Positions 16,502 through 24,038 are shown, numbered from the stretch's first letter. The stretch is DNA of 64,000 bases from Amycolatopsis sp. DSM 110486 (GCF_019468465.1 NZ_CP080519.1:6627001-6691000), one strand, 5' to 3'. The notes: generated by a model not told the origin, from the letters alone. Numbers and translations: made by a program.

Positions 16502-16708
16502 TTACGCGGACGCCTTCTTCGCCTCGGCGTGGGCGCTCGTGAGCGCCTTCTTGAGGCGGTCTGTGCGGTTCAGCAGGTCGTCGATGTCGCCCGGGGCGAC
16601 GCCGCGCTTCGCACGCAGCTCACCGACCAGCTGCGCGACGGCGACGGTGAGGCCGTAGACGATCGCTTCGGCGTCGTCGAGCAGGTCACGCAGCTTCTTG
16701 TCAGCCAT
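16502..16708 (-). CDS. 68-residue helical protein
   Basis: ATG 16708 follows GGAGG at good spacing. The whole protein is helical (MADKKLRDLLDDAEAIVYGL, then LKKALTSAHAEAKKASA), probably a coiled-coil dimer. Its start overlaps the end of the upstream gene by 8 nt. No function is recognised. Confidence 0.7.
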   Translation of the reverse strand: MADKKLRDLLDDAEAIVYGLTVAVAQLVGELRAKRGVAPGDIDDLLNRTDRLKKALTSAHAEAKKASA

Positions 16709-16880
16709 GGAATGCCTCCAAGTGCGGGGTAGTCGGGACACCCGCACCCGGAGGCAGCTCGGGGCCGGCCTCCGGCCAGAACGAGACGAGCAGCCGCGGG
16801 GCTCGGGGGAGCCAGCGCGTGAGCTGGTCGTCGCACGTGTCGCGGGTGGTCTGGTCGGGGACGAGCAGTAATCGGGTCAT
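16701..16880 (-). CDS. 59-residue hypothetical protein
   Basis: It runs from ATG 16880 to a TGA at 16701 that overlaps the next start. The N-terminus (MTRLLLVPDQTTRDTCDDQL) is followed by a proline-rich tail. It sits 15 nt after the zinc-type gene at 16896 and fills the gap exactly. The ribosome binding site is weak, so translation probably depends on coupling. Confidence 0.55.
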   Translation of the reverse strand: MTRLLLVPDQTTRDTCDDQLTRWLPRAPRLLVSFWPEAGPELPPGAGVPTTPHLEAFHG

Positions 16881-16895
16881 GAGGTCACCGTGTGG

Positions 16896-17090
16896 TCAGT
16901 CGACGAGGCCGCTGGCCTGGAACCTGGCCATGCGGATGTCGCAGTTCGGGCAGATGCTGCCGGTGGGGACCGAGACCGCGGTGACGCGCCGGCCGCACAC
17001 GGTGCTGAACGCGGTGCCGGCCGGAAGCGGCTTGGAGTCGCGGCTGGCGCGTCCGTGGCGGCTCGGTTCGGCGTCCTGCCAGACGTACAT
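16896..17090 (-). CDS. small zinc-finger-like protein divergent from the XRE regulator
   Basis: 64 residues from ATG 17090 behind GAGGGG. One cysteine near VCGRR and a CPNC pair suggest a small zinc site. Its start faces the XRE gene across a 127-bp region with ATGCAT repeats, so it may be under that regulator's control. Confidence 0.65.
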   Translation of the reverse strand: MYVWQDAEPSRHGRASRDSKPLPAGTAFSTVCGRRVTAVSVPTGSICPNCDIRMARFQASGLVD

Positions 17091-17099
17091 CCGGAGCCC

Positions 17100-17217
17100 C
17101 CTCGTGAATGCATCAACGCTACGATTTGCGTGCATCACACTTGCCGATGCATGCATTCGGCGCAAGGGGTGCGTGCAGTCGTCACCTGAACGGGCCAAAT
17201 ACTCTAGGATCTGATGC
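17100..17217. promoter_or_regulatory. divergent control region with ATGCAT repeats
   Basis: The hexamer ATGCAT recurs near 17109, at 17148-17158 (as the palindrome ATGCATGCAT) and near 17214. TACTCT (17200-17205) is a plausible -10 for the XRE gene, 12 nt before its ATG. The palindromes are candidate autoregulatory operators for the XRE protein. Confidence 0.55.
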
Positions 17218-18057
17218 ATGTCCAGCACACGGGATACGCCTCGTCTCGTCGAACTCGGCCTGCTGTTGGCGAAGTTGCGGAAAGCCGCAGGTCTCGACCA
17301 GCGCGAAGCCGCCGAGCCGCTCGGGCGCGCTTCGTCGCACATCTCCCGATGGGAGAACGCGAAGCTGCGCCCCGAAGAGGAAGAGCTCGCGGACTACCTG
17401 CGGATGCTCGGCGCCACGAGCGAACAGACCGTCCTCGCGTTGAAGTTGTGGCGGGACGCAGCGGACCCCAACTTCCTCACACCCGGGATCGGGCGCGAAT
17501 ACGCCGTCGTCACGGAGTACGAACGGCTCGCCGAGCACATCACCAACTTCCAGCCGACGATGATCCCCGGCCCGTTGCAGACATGGGCGTACGCCCGATC
17601 CGTCATCGCCGCTGCTGGTGCAACAAGCGAACAGCAGGTCGAGGACTGGACGAACGTGCGAATGAAGCGTCGCGAGGCGGTGTTGGCAGGCCCCGTGCGG
17701 TACGAGGCGATCATCGGCGAGCACGCCCTGCGTTACCCCGCCTGCTCACGCGAAATCGCCATCCCGCAGTTGCACGACCTCATGCAGACGGCGGAGTTGC
17801 CGCACATGACGATCCGTGTGCTGCGATTCGGGTTCGGCTACGACCCTGGGCGCGAGGGCTCGTTCGTCTTGATTGAGGGCGACGAGTCCAAGCCGGTCGT
17901 GCATCTCGAGCAGTACCGGTCAGCCTCCACGCTCACGAACGCGCGAGACGTGAAGGACTACACAGACGCGGCGGAACGACTCCGCCGTGCCTCGATGAGC
18001 CCTGTGGCAGCAGTGAAGCTCATCGGGGAGATTGTCGATGAGATGGAGCGTACCTAA
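17218..18057 (+). CDS. XRE-family regulator with DUF5753 domain
   Basis: 279 residues. The HTH lies at about 15-70 (LGLLLAKLRKAAGL, LGRASSHISRWENAKL). The remainder is the DUF5753/Scr1-type domain (PTMIPGPLQTWAYARSVI, LRFGFGYDPGREGSFVLIE). In actinomycetes such genes occur in tens of copies, each paired with a DUF397 gene, and some pairs act like toxin-antitoxin or signalling modules. The stop overlaps the DUF397 start (TAATG). Confidence 0.95.
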   Translation: MSSTRDTPRLVELGLLLAKLRKAAGLDQREAAEPLGRASSHISRWENAKLRPEEEELADYLRMLGATSEQTVLALKLWRDAADPNFLTPGIGREYAVVTEYERLAEHITNFQPTMIPGPLQTWAYARSVIAAAGATSEQQVEDWTNVRMKRREAVLAGPVRYEAIIGEHALRYPACSREIAIPQLHDLMQTAELPHMTIRVLRFGFGYDPGREGSFVLIEGDESKPVVHLEQYRSASTLTNARDVKDYTDAAERLRRASMSPVAAVKLIGEIVDEMERT

Positions 18058-18224
18058 TGACGGAACCGCAGTGGCGAAAATCGTCCTACAGCGGTGGGCA
18101 AGGCGAGTGTGTCGAGGTGAAACCGGACCCCGAACTGGTCGAGGTCCGCGACACGAAGGACCGCGCCGGCGGGACACTCGCAGTAGACGGCGACGCGTGG
18201 ACGGCGTTCCTCGCCCGCATCTGA
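18057..18224 (+). CDS. DUF397 protein
   Basis: 55 residues with the family core WRKSSYSGGQGECVEV, VEVRDTKD and the C-terminal WTAFLARI. It is the usual partner of XRE-DUF5753 regulators and starts on the previous stop codon. Members are thought to bind their partner regulator and to have arisen as a toxin-like or signalling partner. Its promoter is shared with 17218. Confidence 0.95.
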   Translation: MTEPQWRKSSYSGGQGECVEVKPDPELVEVRDTKDRAGGTLAVDGDAWTAFLARI

Positions 18225-18237
18225 CGATCGACACAAC

Positions 18238-18272
18238 GGTGCCCCAACACCCGCTCGGGGGTGTTGGGGCAC
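18238..18272. terminator. bidirectional hairpin terminator
   Basis: A 15-bp stem GGTGCCCCAACACCC and complement with a 5-nt loop, between convergent genes ending at 18224 (+) and 18287 (-). Confidence 0.9.
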
Positions 18273-18286
18273 CCGTGTTTCCAGGG

Positions 18287-18535
18287 TCAGTTCGCGGCCG
18301 GCATCGGCCAATCAGCCAGCTCCGTCTTCGTGGCCGGCCGCCACGTCGGGTTCTCGCGCATCGTCTGCGGGTCGCGGATCACCGACGCCGTCGGCTGGTC
18401 GTCGCGGCTCTTCTGCCACCACACTCCGGCCTTGTCGGCCGGCACGAGCCACCGCCCACCCGCGACCGGACGCTCAGCGACCTCCACGAACACCGACGCC
18501 TTGCTGAAGTCCGGCACTGCCTGTTCCTCGGCCAT
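18287..18535 (-). CDS. 82-residue hypothetical protein
   Basis: ATG 18535 follows GGGAGGAG. The protein has beta-strand character (ASVFVEVAERPVAGGRWLV, GVWWQKSRDD) and no cysteines. It is the last gene of the operon that starts at P4 (20.6 kb). No family is recognised. Confidence 0.65.
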   Translation of the reverse strand: MAEEQAVPDFSKASVFVEVAERPVAGGRWLVPADKAGVWWQKSRDDQPTASVIRDPQTMRENPTWRPATKTELADWPMPAAN

Positions 18536-18611
18536 CGCGCTCCTCCCTCGCTGTTTCGCCTTGTCACGCTGCCACAGTGGGCACGGCCACTCGCCCTCGG
18601 GGCACTGCCGA

Positions 18612-19010
18612 TCAGTCGGTGACGGTGACCGACACAAACACCTGCTTCTCCACCCCCCGGTGTCCGCCGTCGACGAGGAAACCCGGGGAGCAGGGGCACA
18701 TGCCGCACCCGGCGAAGCGCGAGAACGTCCAGCCAAGCTCAGCGCTCCGGCCGCCGGCCTCGACGATCGCCGCGTTCACCTCGGCCTCGATCGCGAGGAC
18801 GGCGGCACGGGTCGTCGCGTTGGCATCCAAGATGGCGTGCTTGCCGTCCAGGGCGGTGGGCTCGAGGTGGATGCGGTGGCCACAGTGGGTGTAGTACGCG
18901 TGCGAAGCCGGGTCGAACTCGTCGTTGACGGCCTTGCGTTCGCGGTACTCGTTGTTGAGCTCGAACCGGTCGAGGTCGAGCGCCTTGACATCGGTGACGG
19001 TGAGCTTCAT
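18612..19010 (-). CDS. hypothetical protein with a cysteine cluster
   Basis: 132 residues from ATG 19010. A central helical stretch (TTRAAVLAIEAEVNAAIVE) is followed by GCGMCPCSPGF, three closely spaced cysteines that could bind metal together with THCGH further upstream. The C-terminus is a beta hairpin (KQVFVSVTVTD). It is part of the P4 operon. No family is recognised. Confidence 0.65.
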   Translation of the reverse strand: MKLTVTDVKALDLDRFELNNEYRERKAVNDEFDPASHAYYTHCGHRIHLEPTALDGKHAILDANATTRAAVLAIEAEVNAAIVEAGGRSAELGWTFSRFAGCGMCPCSPGFLVDGGHRGVEKQVFVSVTVTD

Positions 19011-19059
19011 CGGCAGTCGTCCCTTCGCGTGGGTGATGGATGGCAGGGCGGGCTTGCGG

Positions 19060-19299
19060 TCATTTCCAGTCGGTGATCTCGAACGGGAAGCCGACGACGC
19101 CTTTGCACGCTCGACATTCGTAATGGTCGGTCTCGAAGTGGGCGTCTCCGCCGCCCACAGAGATCACGTCACCCTGCTCGTCAACGTGGAGCTCGTTCCA
19201 ACGGATGGCGGAATCTACTTCGCGGATCTGGTCCACTGCCTGGCATCGCGGACAGACCAACGATCCGTCGCGCATCTGGACGGCGGGCAACTTGGACAT
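19060..19299 (-). CDS. small zinc-ribbon protein
   Basis: 79 residues from ATG 19299 behind GAAAGG. CPRC at about 17-20 and CRAC at about 63-66 form a four-cysteine zinc ribbon with an acidic region between. Zinc ribbons of this size often mediate nucleic-acid or protein contacts. It is in the P4 operon. Confidence 0.7.
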   Translation of the reverse strand: MSKLPAVQMRDGSLVCPRCQAVDQIREVDSAIRWNELHVDEQGDVISVGGGDAHFETDHYECRACKGVVGFPFEITDWK

Positions 19300-19466
19300 G
19301 CTGACGGCCTTTCGTCGTGGTCGGTGGGGGGCGGGCTTCTCCGCGCCTGTGCGGCGCTGCGCCAGAGGCATCCGGGATACCGTCCCCGGCCTGCCTACCC
19401 GCCTGCTGGTCTCCTACGTGGGCGCCGGGGCCTCGAACCCCGGGTGGCTTCCTGTCGCCCGCCTTG

Positions 19467-19673
19467 CTACTTGTCGTTCTTGTGCAGCCAGCGTTGGGCC
19501 GCGTGCCGCACGTCGATGGGCGCGTGTCCCGCCGCGAGCATGTCCGTGATCGCGGCGACGCTCGCGTTGAGCGGCTTCATTCGGTCGCCGTAGAGGTAGT
19601 GGTTGGCGGCGCCGGTGAACAGGTTGTTCAGTTCCCAGGTCTCGGTGTTGACGGGCGGGAAGTCGATCTGCAC
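19467..19673 (-). CDS. 68-residue hypothetical protein
   Basis: GTG 19673 is set by AAGGAG about 6 nt upstream. The protein contains NNLFTGAANHYLYGDR and a helical C-terminus (HAAQRWLHKNDK). Its last codons and downstream spacer belong to a 21-bp sequence that recurs at the end of the gene at 22683. The 167-bp gap to the next gene (19300-19466) has no gene; it holds a short T-arm-like hairpin (19425-19443). Confidence 0.65.
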   Translation of the reverse strand: MQIDFPPVNTETWELNNLFTGAANHYLYGDRMKPLNASVAAITDMLAAGHAPIDVRHAAQRWLHKNDK

Positions 19674-19723
19674 GGGTTCTCCTTGGTTGATGGGGTTGGG
19701 CTTCGACGTGCCGCGAGCCCGGC

Positions 19724-19987
19724 TCAGCCCAGGGGGACGGTGTCCGGCGCCTGCGCCTCCCGCAAATGCCTCTCCATCCGTTCGAACGCCTCGTCCCAGT
19801 CGGCGAACAAACCCGCGATGACCGGGTCGTACTTGCCGTCGGTGTCGCCGTCGAAGTCGTGCACCTCGACCACGATCACCTCACGGGCAGGGGTGTCGAA
19901 CGCGTAGATGCGGCCAACCAGGTCACCGAGGTCGTTGACGTACTCGCTCACGGAGCCGGAGAAACCTTGGATCTTGTCGAACTTCAT
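19724..19987 (-). CDS. 87-residue acidic hypothetical protein
   Basis: ATG 19987 follows GGGAG. The sequence alternates beta strands and an acidic loop (VIVVEVHDFDGDTDGKYDP) and ends in an amphipathic helix (WDEAFERMERHLREAQ). It is second in the P4 operon, after a 12-bp hairpin in the gap. No family is recognised. Confidence 0.65.
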   Translation of the reverse strand: MKFDKIQGFSGSVSEYVNDLGDLVGRIYAFDTPAREVIVVEVHDFDGDTDGKYDPVIAGLFADWDEAFERMERHLREAQAPDTVPLG

Positions 19988-20006
19988 GTGCTGCTCCCGG
20001 GTTTCG

Positions 20007-20036
20007 GGCCGGGCCGCCGCGGCTGGCGGCCCGGCC
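20007..20036 (-). other. intercistronic GC hairpin
   Basis: A perfect 12-bp stem (GGCCGGGCCGCC and complement) around GCGGCT, between the stop at 20044 and the start at 19987. Confidence 0.75.
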
Positions 20037-20043
20037 GGTGTGG

Positions 20044-20556
20044 TCAGCGGGTGACGGTGGCCGCGTGGCCGTTCTCGATGTGCTGGGCGCTCGTGCTGCC
20101 CGTCGCCTTGGCCATGCCGTAGGCGGCGCCGATCAGGGCGAGACACTCGGCGCAGTCGTCGTGCTCGGCGGTGTGCGTGACGGGGGCGAAGTAGGGGTTG
20201 TAGCCGCGGCGGTCGTCCTTGAGGACCATCGGCTGGCCGTTGAAGGTGACGATGTCGCCCTCGTTGAGCTCGATGACCTTCACCGGCCGCTTCTGCGAGT
20301 AAGCCGAGATCACCGGCGGGTGGGAGATGACGGCGACGTAGGGGCCGGGGAGGATGGGGCCACCGGACTCGTGACGGGCTTCGCCGTCGGGGCCGACGTA
20401 CATCAGGTCGGCGTTGAGGGTGCGGCGTTGGTAGCGGCTGTAGATGCGGTAGGTGACCCAGGTGCCGTCCGCGGCGGGGTTGTACTGACTGGGGGTGTCC
20501 CAGTAGTCGGCTTCGTTGTAGTGGCTGGCGACGAGGGTGGCGGTGTGGGTGGTCAC
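20044..20556 (-). CDS. first protein of the P4 operon, unknown
   Basis: 170 residues from GTG 20556 behind AGGAGG. Beta-rich middle (WVTYRIYSRYQRRTLNADL, PYVAVISHPPVI), a KVIELNEGDIVTFNGQPMVL strand pair, then H-DDCAECL, a possible metal site. It is the first gene after promoter P4. No family is recognised. Confidence 0.7.
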   Translation of the reverse strand: MTTHTATLVASHYNEADYWDTPSQYNPAADGTWVTYRIYSRYQRRTLNADLMYVGPDGEARHESGGPILPGPYVAVISHPPVISAYSQKRPVKVIELNEGDIVTFNGQPMVLKDDRRGYNPYFAPVTHTAEHDDCAECLALIGAAYGMAKATGSTSAQHIENGHAATVTR

Positions 20557-20593
20557 TGGGTTCCTCCTGGTGTCCCGTCCTGCTGTTGTTTGT

Positions 20594-20624
20594 GACTATA
20601 CACATAGACTGTAACCCGTGGCAA
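20594..20624 (-). promoter_or_regulatory. promoter P4 of the TATAGTC family
   Basis: On the minus strand: TTGCCA, 18-bp spacer, TATAGTC, then ACAAACAACAG at the expected start point. It drives six genes from 20556 down to 18287. Confidence 0.9.
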
Positions 20625-20645
20625 CAGCGCGTACGGGGCTTTGCG

Positions 20646-20855
20646 TCAGTGGAAGGAGTGCACGTAAGCCGTCATCGCGGCCTGCGCGGTGTTGGCCTTG
20701 CGCGCCTTGCCGATGGTGAGGTCGATCTCCCAGTCGCCCATCTCGTGGTGGACGTATTCCCAGTTGGCACGGTGGGCGTCGTCGTGGAAGGCCTGCCCGA
20801 GGGCGTAGTCACGCACGGCGTCGATCAGCTTCTGGCGGGCGGCGGTGGGCGCCAT
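20646..20855 (-). CDS. 69-residue helical protein
   Basis: ATG 20855 follows GGAGG. The protein is helical with many His and Trp residues (AFHDDAHRANWEYVHHEMGD). It is the second and last gene under promoter P5. No family is recognised. Confidence 0.65.
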   Translation of the reverse strand: MAPTAARQKLIDAVRDYALGQAFHDDAHRANWEYVHHEMGDWEIDLTIGKARKANTAQAAMTAYVHSFH

Positions 20856-20893
20856 GGTGGCCTCCGGGGGGTCGAGGGGTTGCGGGCCTTTCT

Positions 20894-20924
20894 GGCCGCG
20901 CCCCGGGGCTTCCGGGGCGCGGCC
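20894..20924 (-). other. intercistronic GC hairpin
   Basis: A perfect 13-bp stem GGCCGCGCCCCGG and complement with a 5-nt loop, between the genes at 20931 and 20855. Confidence 0.75.
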
Positions 20925-20930
20925 GGCGGA

Positions 20931-21182
20931 TCACTTGCCGAGTTCGGCGAGGGCGGCCTTCTCGCAGCTCTTGCAGAGCTTCCGTCCGCCGCGCAGGCGG
21001 GCGGTCTCGAGGATCTCGGTGAGGTTGTCGCTGGTGGGGCCGATGGCCCAGCGGACGGTGCGGGAGAGGGCCGAGCAGGCGTTGAGGGAGTAGTTGAGGC
21101 TGTCGTCCGAGCTGTGGGTCCGGATCTGGAGGCCGTCGATGTGGTTGGTGGTCCGGTTGTACTTGAGGGTGTAGGTGGCCAT
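20931..21182 (-). CDS. small protein ending in an LCKSC motif
   Basis: 83 residues from ATG 21182 behind GAGAGGA, first gene after P5. One cysteine near the middle (NACSALSRT) and a terminal RKLCKSCEKAA. The same order, a lone Cys followed some 35 residues later by R/K-L-C-x-x-C, is seen in the proteins at 27173 and 27465, which suggests a small zinc-binding family of the element. Confidence 0.7.
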   Translation of the reverse strand: MATYTLKYNRTTNHIDGLQIRTHSSDDSLNYSLNACSALSRTVRWAIGPTSDNLTEILETARLRGGRKLCKSCEKAALAELGK

Positions 21183-21211
21183 TTCGGTTCCTCTCTCGCG
21201 CTGTTGTTAAT

Positions 21212-21242
21212 GACTATACACAACACCAGCGCAACAGGGCAA
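21212..21242 (-). promoter_or_regulatory. promoter P5 of the TATAGTC family
   Basis: Minus strand: TTGCCC, 18-bp spacer holding TGTTGCG, TATAGTC, then ATTAACAACAGCG. It drives the genes at 20931 and 20646. Confidence 0.9.
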
Positions 21243-21258
21243 CGCGGGTGCGCACAGC

Positions 21259-21289
21259 AAAACGCCCTCGACCCAAACGGGTGAGGGCG
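21259..21289 (-). terminator. operon-end terminator
   Basis: CGCCCTC(G)ACCC pairs with GGGTGAGGGCG around AAAC, and the minus strand continues with TTTT. It ends the P6 operon. Confidence 0.85.
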
Positions 21290-21310
21290 TATGTGCGAGA
21301 ACTCGACCGG

Positions 21311-21931
21311 CTACCAGACGTTCACACGCAACGGGTACGCACGATCACCCACCCGCCAGCGCACACCACACCGAGGGCAACTCAACCGCGTACGCGGCGC
21401 ATACCGTGTGCGATCCCACGTCCGCACCGCATGACACTCCGGGCACCGCTGCGGCTTGTCGACGTTCCGCTGCACCCACCGGAACTCACGCCCCACCGCC
21501 GGCGCAGCAGGCGCCGGCACGTCACGCACCACGCACGGACCCACCGCATCCACCATCAACGCCACAGCCTCCGCGTGCCCACAGCGCGCCTCGTCCAATG
21601 ACCCGTACAGCCGCCGATCCAACCCGAAACCCTGGCCGAAGCGGGTCGCCACCGTGTCGAAGATCGTCGGATCGTCGCCGTGGAACGGGTTCGGGTCCGC
21701 GCCCAGCCACGACGTCCACACCTCCGCCATGGGCACGTTGCCGGCCACGGGCGTCACCGTCGTGTGCTGCACGATCCGATACGCGTCGTCGTTCTGCAGC
21801 TCCAGCCACTCGGTACGGCCGATCGCCCTGCCCTCGCGGTCGTAGTACATGCCACCGTCCCCGTCCGGCGCCGAAACTCGCTGTTGCGGAAAGTGTGCAT
21901 CACCGGTTGCGGTCGTGCGCGCCGAGCTCAT
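21311..21931 (-). CDS. protein with C-terminal zinc ribbon
   Basis: 206 residues; ATG 21931 overlaps the previ­ous stop (ATGA). The C-terminal 60 residues form a clear zinc ribbon (RCPECHAVRTW, then SCPRCGVRWRVGDRAYPL). The central part (WTSWLGADPNPFHGDDP, VATRFGQGFGLDRRLY) is unassigned. The ribbon resembles those that contact nucleic acid or the transcription machinery. It is last in the P6 operon. Confidence 0.7.
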   Translation of the reverse strand: MSSARTTATGDAHFPQQRVSAPDGDGGMYYDREGRAIGRTEWLELQNDDAYRIVQHTTVTPVAGNVPMAEVWTSWLGADPNPFHGDDPTIFDTVATRFGQGFGLDRRLYGSLDEARCGHAEAVALMVDAVGPCVVRDVPAPAAPAVGREFRWVQRNVDKPQRCPECHAVRTWDRTRYAPRTRLSCPRCGVRWRVGDRAYPLRVNVW

Positions 21932-22203
21932 CCGGCCGACGTGTCGTCCTTCGCGTGGGTGTCGAAGTTCCCCGCGGCGCGGATCAGGCCATCCAGCGCC
22001 ATGCCGGCCAAGCCGTTGTGGACCGCATGCACAACGCGCGCGGCGATCGAGCCGGCGGTAGGAACGCCGGGCGTGCCGATGCGGGCCACCGAGGCGCCGT
22101 CGCGTTCGATCTGGTCGGCCAGCTCGCGCAGCTGCGCGGCAGTCCTGTTGATGTTGCGCACGATCTCGTCGCCGAGGGCTTCGCGCATGGTCGGGCGGGG
22201 CAT
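21928..22203 (-). CDS. 91-residue helical protein
   Basis: ATG 22203 follows AGGAG. An amphipathic helix (MREALGDEIVRNINRTAAQL) leads into RELADQIERDG and a glycine-rich hydrophobic segment (GSIAARVVHAVHNGLAGMAL). It is coupled to the zinc-ribbon gene by a 4-nt overlap. No family is recognised. Confidence 0.65.
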   Translation of the reverse strand: MPRPTMREALGDEIVRNINRTAAQLRELADQIERDGASVARIGTPGVPTAGSIAARVVHAVHNGLAGMALDGLIRAAGNFDTHAKDDTSAG

Positions 22204-22250
22204 GACGGGCTCCTGTTCGGGGTGGTGGGTTCTGCTGGCGGGTGGGAGCG

Positions 22251-22637
22251 TCAGGGCTGGTCGGGGAGGGCCTGGAGTGCGGCGATCGCCGCGGCGCGGT
22301 TGGTGGCGGTCTTCTCGCGCTTCCACAGGTCGACAGCGTGCTCGGCACGGATCACGGCCTTGCGGTATTCGACGCCCGCGAGCGCGGCGCGGCCGGCTTC
22401 AGAGTCGAACGGGATGCAGTGGCGCGTCGCGCCCCACCGGCTCTTGCGGTTGGCGTAGATCTGGCCGTCGATCGAGAACCGCGGCTCGTTGGCGCTCTCG
22501 ACGTTGAACGACTGCTTGTTGACCTTGGTGATGGTCGTGACGACGACGCTGCCGGGTTCGCGGTGTCCGGGGTGGCTGCTGTAGAGGACGACCTTGGTGC
22601 CGGGGGTGATCCAGGCCGGGGGGCTGCTCTGGGACAT
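22251..22637 (-). CDS. 128-residue hypothetical protein
   Basis: ATG 22637 follows GGAAGGA. The N-terminal half is beta-rich, like a small barrel (GTKVVLYSSHPGHREPGSVV, VTTITKVNKQSFNVE). The C-terminal half is helical (YRKAVIRAEHAVDLWKREKT). It may be a KOW- or SH3-like fold plus helix, inferred from pattern only. P6 operon. Confidence 0.65.
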   Translation of the reverse strand: MSQSSPPAWITPGTKVVLYSSHPGHREPGSVVVTTITKVNKQSFNVESANEPRFSIDGQIYANRKSRWGATRHCIPFDSEAGRAALAGVEYRKAVIRAEHAVDLWKREKTATNRAAAIAALQALPDQP

Positions 22638-22682
22638 GGTGTTCCTTCCTGGACGGATGATTTCGTGGTGTCGCCCGCCTTG

Positions 22683-22868
22683 CTACTTGCGGATGGTCTT
22701 CAGCCCGTCGGTCAGCGCCTGGATCAGCTTGCGCGTCTGGGCGGGGTCCATCGGCAGCGCCTGGCCGGTGCCAGGGGTGAGAACCGTGACGGTGGCGTTG
22801 AGCTTGTCGACGCGGACGTCGATCCATTTGCCGTTGGTGGTCTTGGCGGCGGGGATCAAGTCGGACAT
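22683..22868 (-). CDS. 61-residue hypothetical protein
   Basis: ATG 22868 follows GAAAGGA. A beta strand pair (WIDVRVDKLNATVTVL) is followed by a helix (AQTRKLIQALTDGLKTI). Its end and downstream spacer carry the 21-bp sequence also found after the gene at 19467. P6 operon. Confidence 0.65.
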   Translation of the reverse strand: MSDLIPAAKTTNGKWIDVRVDKLNATVTVLTPGTGQALPMDPAQTRKLIQALTDGLKTIRK

Positions 22869-22895
22869 GGTCGGGTCCTTTCGTTGTGTCGGACG

Positions 22896-22918
22896 GGGGG
22901 CGCCGGTCTGGCGCCCCC
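22896..22918 (-). other. intercistronic GC hairpin
   Basis: A 9-bp stem GGGGGCGCC and complement with a 5-nt loop, between the genes at 22925 and 22868. Confidence 0.65.
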
Positions 22919-22924
22919 AGGGAG

Positions 22925-23287
22925 TCAGGCGGCCCGCTTGTGCTTGCGGAGGTTCATGGTCTTGGTCATCGAGACCTTGGTGGCGCCGCAGTCGCGGCAG
23001 GTGCCTCGGGGGTAGAGGAGGCGCGGGTTGTAGCTGCCGCGCACCGCGGACTTGTTCTCGCAGTAGACGTTGTCGCTGGCGGCCTTGGCCGACGCCTTGA
23101 GCTCCTGGTACGCCTTCATGGCTTCGGGGGTGCAGCACGCTTCACAGGGGGCCCAGTCGTTGACCTCGTTGGCGGGGATCGTGGTGATGTCGCCGGTGAA
23201 GATCGAGCGGCGGTAGTTGGCGCAGTGGGGGTTGGCGTGGCGGTGGCTGCCCTTGCCGGTGCGGTAGTAGGTGGTGGTGTCGGTCAT
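22925..23287 (-). CDS. Cys/His-rich small protein, first in the P6 operon
   Basis: 120 residues from ATG 23287 behind GAGGGG. H-R-H-A-N-P-H-C near the N-terminus, PCEACC in the middle and GTCRDCG near the C-terminus indicate two metal sites. The tail is basic (TKTMNLRKHKRAA). It may bind nucleic acid; no family is named. Confidence 0.7.
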   Translation of the reverse strand: MTDTTTYYRTGKGSHRHANPHCANYRRSIFTGDITTIPANEVNDWAPCEACCTPEAMKAYQELKASAKAASDNVYCENKSAVRGSYNPRLLYPRGTCRDCGATKVSMTKTMNLRKHKRAA

Positions 23288-23315
23288 CGTGTGCCCCTCC
23301 GTCGCTGTTGTAAAC

Positions 23316-23346
23316 GACTATACATCACGCGTCGCAACAGTGGCAA
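23316..23346 (-). promoter_or_regulatory. promoter P6 of the TATAGTC family
   Basis: Minus strand: TTGCCA, 18-bp spacer holding TGTTGCG, TATAGTC, then GTTTACAACAGCG. It drives five genes ending at 21311. Confidence 0.9.
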
Positions 23347-23472
23347 CCAGGTCTCTTGCCCCGTCATTTGCACCACCGAGCGACCCGCGCCACAACACCG
23401 CCAGCCGCCCGCCCACGACAAGCCCAAACGCCCCCGACCCTCATTTGCACACAAACCCTCACCCCGGACACG

Positions 23473-23502
23473 AAAAGGCCCCCTGGACGCAACCAGGGGG
23501 CC
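23473..23502 (-). terminator. operon-end terminator
   Basis: GGCCCCCTGG and complement around ACGCAA, followed on the minus strand by CCTTTTCG. It ends the operon 24696-23526, just upstream of promoter P6. Confidence 0.9.
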
Positions 23503-23525
23503 AAACGCACACCTACAGCGGACAC

Positions 23526-23699
23526 TCAGTCGAACGGCCGTCGAAGCATCGCCAACGCGTGCGCGCGGCCAGCCGCAGTCACCTGCTCCCGGGCATCCAT
23601 CCGCAACGCCCGCAACTCCCAGAACCGATCCGCCGCCGCCTGATCACCCTCGGCCGCGCGACGGAACAGCTCCGTCATCTCCTGGTCCAGCTCGGTCAC
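23526..23699 (-). CDS. 57-residue acidic/basic helical protein
   Basis: GTG 23699 overlaps the preceding stop (GTGA). The whole protein is helical (VTELDQEMTELFRRAAEGDQ, then ADRFWELRALRMDAREQV). It is coupled to 23696 and last in its operon. No family is recognised. Confidence 0.6.
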   Translation of the reverse strand: MTELDQEMTELFRRAAEGDQAAADRFWELRALRMDAREQVTAAGRAHALAMLRRPFD

Positions 23700-23980
23700 G
23701 CCGCCACCGCCGACATGAAGAAGAACATCTCCTGCGGGTCCGTCATCTGCTCGACGTCGATCGGCATACCGCGCACCCACGTCATCCCGTTCACCTTGGC
23801 GATCGTGCGGATCGTGCGCTGCTCGTCCTCGGTGAATGTCACCTCGTAGGCGGGTGCCGTGATCCGGATCGCGCCGTCGAGCGTGCCGCCGAACATGACC
23901 CGGCAGTGAGCCTTGATCTTGTGGTGCTTGAGACGGCCACGGAAGTGCTTGGCCATCTCGGTTGGCGTGTTGATCGCCAT
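23696..23980 (-). CDS. 94-residue hypothetical protein
   Basis: ATG 23980 follows GAAAGGA. It begins with a basic helix (MAKHFRGRLKHHKIKAHC) and continues with beta strands (GAIRITAPAYEVTFTEDEQ). No family is recognised. Its stop overlaps the next start. Confidence 0.65.
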   Translation of the reverse strand: MAINTPTEMAKHFRGRLKHHKIKAHCRVMFGGTLDGAIRITAPAYEVTFTEDEQRTIRTIAKVNGMTWVRGMPIDVEQMTDPQEMFFFMSAVAA

Positions 23981-24038
23981 GGTTGGTTCCTTTCGCGTGT
24001 GTGTCAGCAGAACTCGTGGCCCCGCGCCCAGCTCGCTC

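Noticed and set aside
19425-19443. tRNA gene on the minus strand suggested by a T-arm-like hairpin
   Set aside because: Only the T-arm hairpin is present; no matching acceptor, D or anticodon stems can be drawn.
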